From the NCBI GenBank assembly GCA_017883345.1, contig JADGNT010000112.1, positions 1-9,955 on the forward strand: DNA of 9,955 bases, read 5' to 3'. Below, piece after piece: positions 1 through 5,454 of the stretch (positions are counted from its first letter, which is position 1; the number at the start of each line of letters is the position of its first letter). The DNA is from Candidatus Solibacter sp. Its GTDB lineage: Bacteria; Acidobacteriota; Terriglobia; Bryobacterales; Bryobacteraceae. A program made the translations under genes and the position numbers. Under the pieces are notes generated by a model. The model ran no database searches. It worked only from the letters and a program-made list of their open reading frames with translations, and was not told the origin of the DNA.

Positions 1-81
1 GATCGCCTTGCCGCCATCAAGGCGAAGTACGATCCCGGCAACTTCTTCAACGTGAACCAGAATATCCGGCCCGTGGCATAA
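1..81 (+). CDS. 3' end of a FAD-linked oxidase (berberine-bridge/BBE C-terminus), partial
   Basis: Frame 1 is open from the left edge to TAA at 79-81 and encodes 26 residues. They include YDPGNFFNVNQNI, the hallmark C-terminal motif of the BBE segment in FAD-linked oxidases (FAD_binding_4 plus BBE). These enzymes carry covalently or tightly bound FAD and oxidise sugars, alcohols or alkaloid-like substrates. In the family this motif is the last conserved block before the stop, so the gene probably ends at its natural position. The catalytic and FAD-binding parts lie left of the window, so the substrate cannot be named. The gene converges with the group II intron and the transporter beyond it, and a double hairpin begins 17 nt after its stop. 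The family call is fairly sure. Confidence 0.8.
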   Translation, partial: DRLAAIKAKYDPGNFFNVNQNIRPVA

Positions 82-97
82 GGCTCCGCCTTGTGCA

Positions 98-133
98 TCC
101 GGGCGCAGCCCGGACGTCCGAGCTTCGCTCGGA
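98..133. repeat. Tandem double hairpin (REP-like), possible bidirectional terminator
   Basis: Two adjacent 7-bp perfect stems with 3-nt loops are visible: TCCGGGC/GCCCGGA (98-104 with 108-114, loop GCA) and TCCGAGC/GCTCGGA (117-123 with 127-133, loop TTC). They are joined by CG. The pair sits 17 nt downstream of the oxidase stop and about 3 nt from the predicted 3' end of the group II intron. No T-tract follows on either strand, so classical Rho-independent termination is doubtful. A REP-like interspersed repeat is at least as likely. Copy number in the genome is unknown from this window. Confidence 0.6.
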
Positions 134-136
134 TGG

Positions 137-210
137 GTCGCGGTAGGGATGCCGGTTACCCGGCACCCCCCGCACAGATCCGTGCTGGCGCTCCTAACGC
201 ACACGGTTCT
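137..210 (-). ncRNA. Group II intron catalytic domains V and VI with 3' splice end
   Basis: Read on the minus strand, 210-176 folds as domain V: AGAACCGTG pairs with CACGGATCT through one A-A mismatch, and an upper GCG/CGC stem closes the loop. Positions 175-141 fold as domain VI: GCGG pairs with CCGC, an inner stem GGTGCCGG/CCGGCATCC is capped by a GTAA loop, and a TA bulge follows whose A (144) lies 8 nt from the predicted 3' end. The maturase stop codon TAA (212-210) abuts domain V. The usual catalytic triad AGC appears here as AAC. Identification rests on position after the maturase gene plus folding by eye; no covariance model was run. Confidence 0.7.
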
Positions 211-1703
211 TACCTCGGATATCTGGCGGCAAACCGCTCATTCGGCCACGGGTGTAGAACCTCGACTGGGGGGATCAATACACCAAGTCGCTCCAGAAAA
301 CGGGTCCACGTCCATCGGTGCTTCTGGCTCCGCCGTCGTATCTGGCGAAACCATAATCGAAGCACGTCACTACGGAACCCCTTCATTCGCTCCTGGTTGT
401 CCGGTACGGCGTGATATTGGAAATATCCGCGAACCACCGATTGGAGCCACTTCAGGTTCTCCTGGATCGATTCGTGCATCCGTTTTCGCAGTTTCTGCCG
501 AATATCCTTCAGCTTGGCCGCCATGCGTTTGCCGATCGTCTTGCGAATGACCGTGAAGTACCCTTTCCGGCTGCGCCCACAGATGTGTGTGAAACCCAAA
601 AAGTTGAAGGTTTCCGGCTTCCCTTCCCCACGCTTCTTCCGGCGCTCGGCAGCATAACGCCCGAACTCAATCAGGCGCGTCTTGTCCGGGTGTAGTTCCA
701 GTCCGAATTTCCGCACCCGCTCCTGCAACTCCTTCAGGAATCGGTCTGCGTCTTCCCGGTTCTGAAACCCCAGCACCGCGTCGTCGGCATACCGCACGAT
801 GATTACCTCACCCTGCGCCACCTTCTTCCGCCATGCCTTGACCCAGAGATCGAGCACATGATGCAGGTAGAGATTGGCAAGAATCGGCGAAATCACCGAT
901 CCTTGCGGCGTCCCTTCCTCTGTCTCGAACCACCGGCCATCGTCCATCACGCCCGCCTTCAGCCATTTCTGGATCAGGCGAACGACCCGCTGGTCTCCGA
1001 TCCGATGCTCCACGAACTTGATCATCCATTCGTGTCCGATTTTGTCGAAAAACGACTTGATGTCCAAATCCAGCACCCAGTTCACTTTCTTCTGCGTTAT
1101 CCCGACGTACAGCGCGTCCAATGCTTCATGCTGGCTGCGCTCCTGCCGGAACCCGTATGAAAATCCCTGGAAGTCCTCTTCCCAGATCTGGTTGAGTACT
1201 GTCCCTACCGCTCGCTGTGCGATTTTATCTTCCAGCGCCGCGATTCCCAATGGTCGTTGCCTTCCATCGGTTTTCGGGATCCAGACTCTCCGCGACGGTT
1301 TCGCCTGATAGCCCCCACTATGGATTCGCCCATGCAGGTCGGCTAGCCGATCCTCCAGGCCTTCTCCATATTCTTGCCACGTCATCCCATCCACTCCCGC
1401 CGCCGCTCGCCTCTTCAGGCTGTAGTAGCTGCTGCGCAGCAGATCGATATTCACGTGGTGCAGCAGAGCTGTGAACCGTACTTCCTTGTCCTGCCTGGCT
1501 GCTTGCCGCACACGGTCCAGCCCGTTTGGCTCGCTTTCCCGGCTCGGTGTCCGGTACGAGTTAGGCTCTTCCGTGTTCTCCTTGGTCAACGGCCTTCCCT
1601 CCACGATCTCCTTCGGCCCTCCCCTGCCTTCGTTCGACCGCTTCGCCGGTACTATGCCGCTGTACGACTCCCCGCCGCCGTTCATCTGGGCCTTATAGCT
1701 CAT
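210..1703 (-). CDS. Group II intron reverse transcriptase/maturase
   Basis: This 497-residue protein helps splice its host intron and copies it into DNA targets. The palm and finger motifs are in order: RVWIPKTDGRQRPLGI (139-154), FSYGFRQERSQHEAL (181-195), VLDLDIKSFFD with the first catalytic Asp (210-220), GTPQGSVISPILANLYL (264-280), the catalytic box RYADD (304-308) and LHPDKTRLIEFGR (337-349). TFNFLGFTH (365-373) follows, then a basic maturase (domain X) region at about 385-460. The C-terminus ends in LHPWPNERFAARYPR. No HNH endonuclease domain follows, so insertion probably relies on nicked, single-stranded or replicating DNA. The start is supported by a ribosome site GGGAGAAGG (1714-1706) just upstream of ATG. 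All key residues are present and the frame is unbroken. The polar N-terminal 60 residues are commonly seen in this maturase subfamily (from memory). Confidence 0.95.
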   Translation of the reverse strand: MSYKAQMNGGGESYSGIVPAKRSNEGRGGPKEIVEGRPLTKENTEEPNSYRTPSRESEPNGLDRVRQAARQDKEVRFTALLHHVNIDLLRSSYYSLKRRAAAGVDGMTWQEYGEGLEDRLADLHGRIHSGGYQAKPSRRVWIPKTDGRQRPLGIAALEDKIAQRAVGTVLNQIWEEDFQGFSYGFRQERSQHEALDALYVGITQKKVNWVLDLDIKSFFDKIGHEWMIKFVEHRIGDQRVVRLIQKWLKAGVMDDGRWFETEEGTPQGSVISPILANLYLHHVLDLWVKAWRKKVAQGEVIIVRYADDAVLGFQNREDADRFLKELQERVRKFGLELHPDKTRLIEFGRYAAERRKKRGEGKPETFNFLGFTHICGRSRKGYFTVIRKTIGKRMAAKLKDIRQKLRKRMHESIQENLKWLQSVVRGYFQYHAVPDNQERMKGFRSDVLRLWFRQIRRRSQKHRWTWTRFLERLGVLIPPVEVLHPWPNERFAARYPR

Positions 1704-2109
1704 CGCCTTCTCCCAGCGTTCCCTGTCCTACCGACCACGGATGGCCACGGGGCCTCTCGGTTCTCGCGCGTGAAGTTTCTATGCATGCGTGGGGTCTTCG
1801 ACTCCGCAGGGCCGGATGCACTCGCGTTTACGCGCACCTCGGTGTTGCCTTCCGCACTGCTTGACGCCGTCGGCACCCTGATTTTTGCGATTTCGGAGCT
1901 CACTGCTTCGGGATACCCAGCCTACATATGCCCCTGTCCAACGCTTCAAGTGCGTCCTTACGGTCCGCCCTCGCATGGCTCGGGGTCAGGATGGTCGCTA
2001 CTCCTTTCCTGTATGACTCTTTCATTCACTACTTCACGCCGGTTTATCCCGACGCTATCCAAGCTAAAGCATGCCCCACCCTTAAGCATCGAGTTTTGAT
2101 GACATTTCG
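1704..2109 (-). other. Non-coding leader of the group II intron (domains I-III region)
   Basis: About 400 nt upstream of the maturase start has no convincing gene. Short open frames here lack family resemblance and ribosome sites. The minus-strand text contains blocks I associate with this intron subfamily, such as GGATAAACCGGCGTGAAGT (2049-2031) and GGAAGGCAACACC (1853-1841). The splice donor consensus GTGYG occurs at three minus-strand places (about 2149, 1856 and 1836). None is convincing: the first is inside repeat copy A and the other two are too close to the maturase gene. The true 5' splice site therefore remains unplaced, probably between about 2110 and 2040. Confidence 0.5.
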
Positions 2110-2160
2110 CGGGCCGAAGGCCCATCCCGACAGACGACAGAAGGCGCACCGTCTGTCCCA
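2110..2160 (-). repeat. Interspersed two-hairpin repeat, copy A
   Basis: Read on the minus strand from 2160, this 51-nt unit matches copy B (5303-5353, plus strand) at 46 of 51 positions. It holds two hairpins: GACAGACG/CGTCTGTC (2129-2136 with 2150-2157) and GGGCC-GAA-GGCCC (2111-2123). It begins 5 nt after the stop of the transporter gene at 2166, so its hairpins would be transcribed as the transporter's 3' end and could act as a terminator or mRNA stabiliser. Similarity to copy B is clear only over this core. Confidence 0.8.
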
Positions 2161-2165
2161 CGTCT

Positions 2166-3803
2166 TCACCCCCGCCACGTCACCAGCAACTGCGCCAGCA
2201 CAATCTTGGCCACCGTGCACACGGGGAACACGCGCGCGTAGGCGGCATGCGGGGCGTCCGAGTTGGAGATCAGACTGGCAAACGCCAGGCTGGCCGGCTC
2301 GGTGTGGATCGCGCAGGTCAGCCCCATGGCCTTCTCGAACGGCTGGTGCAGCAGCCGGTGGCCGATGAACAGGCTGGCCATGGCCACTCCGGCCGTGATG
2401 ATGGCGCCCGACGCAATCATCTGAAACCCGCTGCCGCGCACGGTCTCGAGGAAGCCGTAGCCGGCGCGCGTACCCACCCCCGCCTGAAACAGCACCAGCC
2501 CGATCTGCCGCAGCGTCAGGTTGGCAGACATCGGAATGATCCACGTGATCGGCCCGGTGCGCTGCATGCGCCCCAGCACCAGCCCGGCGATCAGCGGACC
2601 GCCCGCCAGCCCCAGCCGCAGCATGGCGCCGCCCGGCAGCGGCAGCGGAATCAGTCCCAGGATGACGCCCATCGCCATCCCCAGCCCGACCGAGGCGAAA
2701 TCCGTCTCCGCCGTGCCGCGGATCGAATCCCCGAAAAACTCCGAGACCGCATCGAAATTCGCCGGCGCCGTCAGCACGCGCACACGGTCGCCCGATTCCA
2801 GACGCGTGTCCGAATCCGGCACGATGTCCACATCGCCGCGGCGCAGGCGCGTGATCGTCGCCGAGAGCTGAGTTTGCAGGTTCAGATCGCCGATGCGCCT
2901 GCCCACCACCGCCGCACTGGAGACAAACACGCGGCGGTAATCCAGCACGCTGCGGTCGCGCTCGATGTGGATCTCCGAGGGCTCGCCGAATATGTGCAGC
3001 GCCCGCTCAAACGCGTCGCGATTGCCCACCACCGCCACGATATCGCCCAGCGCGAGGCGCGATTCCGCAGTCGCAAGCTGGGTCACGTTGCCCTTGCGGA
3101 TGCGGCTGATCACGAAGCCCAGGTCTTTGTGGATGCGCAGCACGCCGGCCAGGTCCTGGTCCGTCACGCCCGGATTCTGCACCACGAAATCGCGCACTTC
3201 AATCGGCTCGCCGGCCTCCACGCGCGCCGGCTTGATGCCGAACACGGTGCGATAGATCTGGAAGCTCAGCATCACGCCGAGCACACCGAAAGGGTACGCG
3301 ATCCCGAAGGCGATCACCGGCCCGTCCACCAGTTGCTGCAACGCGATCGCGCCCAGCGAACGGTGGTTGTCGCGCAGCACCTCCTGCGCCGCGGCCAACG
3401 CCGGGGCGTTGGTCAGCGCGCCGGAGAACAGGCCCGCTAGCGTTGCTCCGGAAAGCGACCGCCACGTGGCCACGCCGATCGCGAGGGCAGCGCCCAGCAC
3501 CAGCATGCCGATGCAAAACAGGTTGTCGCCATAGCCTTCGCGGCGAAACGGATTGACGAAGTTGGGACCGAACTGAATGCCGATGCTGTAGATGAACAGG
3601 ATCAGGCCGACCGTGGCAACAATCGAGGGCAACGCAATATCCGGCCCCAGCGCTCCCGCCGCCAGGCCGGCGAAAAGCACGCCCGCCACTCCCAGACGGA
3701 AGCCGAACAGCCGGATCTGCCCCAATAGGTAGCCGATGCCGATCACGCCAAACAGCGTGACCACCGGAAATTGCGTCAGAAATGCGGATAAGGATTCTCT
3801 CAT
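2166..3803 (-). CDS. AspT/YidE-type membrane transporter with two TrkA-C domains
   Basis: This 545-residue inner-membrane protein has the layout of the aspartate:alanine exchanger family (AAEx; AspT, YidE, YbjL). The N-terminal membrane half is about 10-190. Two cytoplasmic RCK/TrkA-C-like domains follow at about 200-275 (with LALGDIVAVVGNRDAFERAL) and 280-360 (with RLESGDRVRVLT). The C-terminal membrane half is about 370-545. The signature GLFSGALTNAPALAAA (124-139) matches the conserved AspT helix motif, and SANLTLRQIGLVLFQAGVG (426-444) marks the second half. Length is normal for the family. Substrates differ between members (amino acid or dicarboxylate exchange in characterised ones), so the solute is unknown. 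The ATG start (3803-3801) gives the expected hydrophobic N-terminus, but the upstream ribosome site is weak. It is divergent from the 4002 gene, and its stop is followed within 5 nt by a repeat and then the intron. Confidence 0.9.
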   Translation of the reverse strand: MRESLSAFLTQFPVVTLFGVIGIGYLLGQIRLFGFRLGVAGVLFAGLAAGALGPDIALPSIVATVGLILFIYSIGIQFGPNFVNPFRREGYGDNLFCIGMLVLGAALAIGVATWRSLSGATLAGLFSGALTNAPALAAAQEVLRDNHRSLGAIALQQLVDGPVIAFGIAYPFGVLGVMLSFQIYRTVFGIKPARVEAGEPIEVRDFVVQNPGVTDQDLAGVLRIHKDLGFVISRIRKGNVTQLATAESRLALGDIVAVVGNRDAFERALHIFGEPSEIHIERDRSVLDYRRVFVSSAAVVGRRIGDLNLQTQLSATITRLRRGDVDIVPDSDTRLESGDRVRVLTAPANFDAVSEFFGDSIRGTAETDFASVGLGMAMGVILGLIPLPLPGGAMLRLGLAGGPLIAGLVLGRMQRTGPITWIIPMSANLTLRQIGLVLFQAGVGTRAGYGFLETVRGSGFQMIASGAIITAGVAMASLFIGHRLLHQPFEKAMGLTCAIHTEPASLAFASLISNSDAPHAAYARVFPVCTVAKIVLAQLLVTWRG

Positions 3804-3858
3804 CGGATGCTTCGAGGAGTTGCCCGTATAAAACTCATGGTATCAACCGGTGGCGCCA

Positions 3859-3961
3859 GGTTTTAACCGGGGACAGACAAGCCTGACATGAATTTCCGGC
3901 GCTCTTTGCCGGAATTTCGCTGTCAGGCCTGTCTGTCCCCGGTCCGCAGCCAGTTAAAACC
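3859..3961. repeat. Long imperfect hairpin in the divergent intergenic region
   Basis: The left arm 3866-3900 (starting ACCGGGGACAGACA) pairs with the right arm 3908-3943 (ending TGTCTGTCCCCGGT) around a 7-nt loop. There is one clear mismatch in the outer 23 bp and a few mismatches or a bulge near the AATTTCCGGC segment. An outer GGTTTTAA (3859-3866) also matches TTAAAACC (3954-3961) across an unequal internal loop. The structure lies between two divergent genes, so it would be in the leader or promoter DNA of either. An ATG at 3888 inside it opens a frame in phase with the downstream membrane protein, but that extension only reads hairpin sequence. It looks like an interspersed palindromic repeat; a regulatory role is possible but not shown. 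Confidence 0.85.
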
Positions 3962-4001
3962 GCTATCATGTGGAATCGAGCCGGGCGACCGGGGTTTCTC
4001 T

Positions 4002-5051
4002 GTGAAGCGATTTCCTTTCCTGGACTGGATGCGTGGACTGGCCGTACTCATCATGATCCAGTGCCACACCTTTAATTCGTTCACGCGCTCGGATCTGCGC
4101 GACGGCGGGCCGTATGTGCTCACCCAGTTCATCGGGGGCATGGCGGCGCCCCTGTTTCTGCTCATGGCGGGAATGACCACGGCTTTCCAGATGGAGAGCC
4201 TGGAGCGCCGCGAGCCCCACCCGCTCCGCCGCTGGTTGATCTCGCTCAAGCGCGCCGGCTACATCCTGACCATTGCGTTCACCTTCCGCTTCACCAACTG
4301 GCTGTTCAGCGTGCCGCACGCTAGCGTCACGGAAATGACCAAGGTGGACATCCTCAACTGTATGGGTGTGGGCATGGCGGTGCTGGCGGTCGGCGCCGTG
4401 TTCTCCTCGGACGCGCGCACGCGCTTCGCGGTGGCCGCCGGTCTGCTAATCGCCGCGGCCTCTCCCCTGATGACCAATTTACCGTGGAGCGGCACGCCGG
4501 CGCTGCTCCAGGAGTACCTGGTGCCCGGTCCGGGCCGCGGCCGGTTTCCCTTCTTTCCCAGTGTGGCTTACATCGCCTTCGGACAGGCCATCGGCGCCAT
4601 GGTGAAGCGCGCGGCGGCCGAGCGTTTCGATCGCCTGATGCAGTGGTCCATGCTGATCGGCTTCAGCATGATCTTCATCGGCCAGTATTTCTCCAACATT
4701 CCCTATTCCGTCTACACCAACGCGAGTTTCTGGACCGACAGTCCGGCGCTGGTCGCGATCCGCGTGGGGATTTGTCTGATGATCATGGCGGGCGCCTATC
4801 TGTGGACCGAATACTGCGTGGGCGCCGGCTGGAGCTGGATGCAGGCGATGGGGAAGAACTCGCTGCAGGTCTACTGGGTTCACGTCATGATCGTCTACGG
4901 CTCGGTGGTGGGCCCCATCAAACGGACGCTATCCATCCCGCGGGGCGCGTTGGCGACGGCCATCGTCACCCTGATGATGGTAGTGATGTCGGCGCTATGG
5001 CTGGCCTGGAAGAGCCGCAAGGCAGCCAAGCCCGCACCCGCCGCACCTTAG
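4002..5051 (+). CDS. Multipass membrane protein, DUF1624/heparan-alpha-glucosaminide acetyltransferase-like
   Basis: The product is 349 residues with a GTG start at 4002. It opens RFPFLDWMRGLAVLIMIQCH, the signature of membrane acyltransferases of the HGSNAT/DUF1624 kind, with the conserved His at 22. Helices continue with FIGGMAAPLFLLMAGMT, a long run of hydrophobic segments and GKNSLQVYWVHVMIVYG near the end. Relatives move an acyl group from a cytoplasmic donor to an acceptor across the membrane; the acceptor here is unknown. The frame stays open back to an ATG at 3888, but those 38 extra residues come from the hairpin repeat and are Cys/Arg-rich, unlike the family. The LDWMRG motif normally lies close to the N-terminus. 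A GGGG (3991-3994) 7 nt before GTG is a weak ribosome site. The TAG stop coincides with the left end of the MITE-like element. Confidence 0.8.
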   Translation: MKRFPFLDWMRGLAVLIMIQCHTFNSFTRSDLRDGGPYVLTQFIGGMAAPLFLLMAGMTTAFQMESLERREPHPLRRWLISLKRAGYILTIAFTFRFTNWLFSVPHASVTEMTKVDILNCMGVGMAVLAVGAVFSSDARTRFAVAAGLLIAAASPLMTNLPWSGTPALLQEYLVPGPGRGRFPFFPSVAYIAFGQAIGAMVKRAAAERFDRLMQWSMLIGFSMIFIGQYFSNIPYSVYTNASFWTDSPALVAIRVGICLMIMAGAYLWTEYCVGAGWSWMQAMGKNSLQVYWVHVMIVYGSVVGPIKRTLSIPRGALATAIVTLMMVVMSALWLAWKSRKAAKPAPAAP

Positions 5052-5173
5052 GATCTGTCTAGGAATAACCGGTTCAATTGCCGGCAACCGCTCCCTTACG
5101 GTCGCGGCTCTGCAAGCGCATCGGAGCCGCGACCGTAAGGGAGCGGTTGGAACTGTTATTTCCGAACAAAGCC
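5051..5173. mobile_element. MITE-like element, about 123 bp
   Basis: The ends are imperfect inverted repeats: GGATCTGTCTAGGAATAAC (from 5051) against GGCTTTGTTCGGAAATAAC (minus strand from 5173), 13 of 19 ungapped. Inside them GGTTC (5071-5075) matches GAACT (5150-5154), and the centre is a perfect 26-bp hairpin. TTA flanks both ends (5048-5050 and 5174-5176); the duplicated context can be read as CCTTAG at 5046-5051 and 5172-5177. This fits a target duplication of 3 to 6 bp. The element carries no gene, so it would be moved in trans by a transposase elsewhere. IS5-like families duplicating TNA or YTAR sites are candidates, from memory. It sits exactly at the stop codon of the preceding membrane protein gene. 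Confidence 0.6.
5085..5149. repeat. Perfect 26-bp hairpin inside the MITE-like element
   Basis: Arm 5085-5110 (CAACCGCTCCCTTACGG onward) is the exact reverse complement of 5124-5149, with a 13-nt loop at 5111-5123. The motif of alternating CCGCTCCC and GTCGCGGCTC resembles palindromes I recall as widespread between genes in Acidobacteriota and some other soil bacteria. It lies 34 nt after the stop of the 4002-5051 gene and would form a very stable RNA stem, so it may end or protect that transcript. No T-tract follows. Confidence 0.9.
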
Positions 5174-5194
5174 TTAGTCCGTCGGCGCCACGGG

Positions 5195-5452
5195 TCAGTT
5201 CCATCGGCCTGGCCAAGCCGAATTTGCGGATTCTCCGGATAAATGAGGCCCGTTATGGGGAAGATGGGGACGGTGCCCCACCCACCCTGGGTGAAATCCC
5301 GGTGGGACAGACGGAGCGCTTTTTGTGGTCTGTTGGGATGGGCCTTCGGCCCGGGCATCGTGGTGAAGACCTTGCCAGTGATAGATCAGCCGCGTGTCGA
5401 TGCCAGCCCAGGCGTAGATCGCAAAGGCGGCGAAGAACGCGGCGTCCCGCAT
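5195..5452 (-). pseudogene. Truncated 5' remnant of a membrane protein gene (DUF6057-like?)
   Basis: An ATG at 5452-5450 lies 2 nt after the GH2 stop, with AGGTGAGG overlapping that stop as a good ribosome site. This suggests translational coupling. The first 28 residues (MRDAAFFAAFAIYAWAGID, then TRLIYHWQG) look like a real membrane-protein N-terminus. The DxRLIYH pattern recalls the start of DUF6057-type multipass proteins, though this is from memory and tentative. From about 5368 onward the frame reads into repeat copy B and neighbouring low-complexity intergenic DNA, ending at TGA 5195 after 85 codons with no membrane-like sequence. I interpret it as a gene cut short by arrival of the repeat or by a deletion. 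A functional 85-residue protein is less likely. Confidence 0.5.
5303..5353 (+). repeat. Interspersed two-hairpin repeat, copy B
   Basis: It matches copy A (2110-2160, opposite orientation) at 46 of 51 positions. The hairpins are ACAGAC/GTCTGT (5307-5312 with 5328-5333) and GGGCC-TTC-GGCCC (5340-5352). Most differences from copy A fall in the first hairpin's loop, while the second hairpin is identical, suggesting that its structure or sequence is what spreads. A translation of either copy on the opposite strand gives a GPKAHP-x-R-x-QKA string, which I recall from spurious ORFs in Solibacter-like genomes. The surrounding stretch 5178-5302 contains no gene I can support; it holds only short palindromes such as CACCCTGGGTG (5283-5293). 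Confidence 0.8.
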
Positions 5453-5454
5453 CC

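Larger units (their letters stand above)
137..2109 (-). mobile_element. Group II intron with its maturase gene
   Basis: A complete-looking group II retrointron lies on the minus strand. It has about 400 nt of non-coding leader (RNA domains I-III expected there), then the reverse transcriptase/maturase at 210-1703, then domains V and VI (210 to about 137). The 3' end is set at 137 because domain VI closes just before a terminal GAC, with the presumed branch-point A (144) at position -8. The 5' end is not resolved: the stated right boundary is only an outer limit, where repeat copy A begins. The element is in the same orientation as the transporter at 2166-3803 and lies downstream of its stop and of the GGGCC-GAA-GGCCC hairpin at 2111-2123. 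It therefore interrupts no visible gene. With an intact reverse transcriptase it may still be mobile. Confidence 0.8.

Noticed and set aside
98..133. Classical Rho-independent terminator for the oxidase
   Set aside because: The stems are strong but no T-tract follows on either strand, so it is listed as a repeat with possible termination function only.
1374..2099. 241-codon plus-strand frame across the intron
   Set aside because: It runs opposite the maturase start and the structured intron leader, has no ribosome site, and its composition is that of translated intron antisense.
2247..3440. 397-codon plus-strand frame
   Set aside because: Antisense to the transporter gene and dominated by Arg, Gln and His; no family resemblance.
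3888..4001. N-terminal extension of the membrane acyltransferase-like protein from ATG 3888
   Set aside because: The 38 extra residues are read from the long hairpin repeat and the following intergenic DNA, and the family's conserved LDWMRG motif normally starts near the N-terminus; GTG 4002 fits better.
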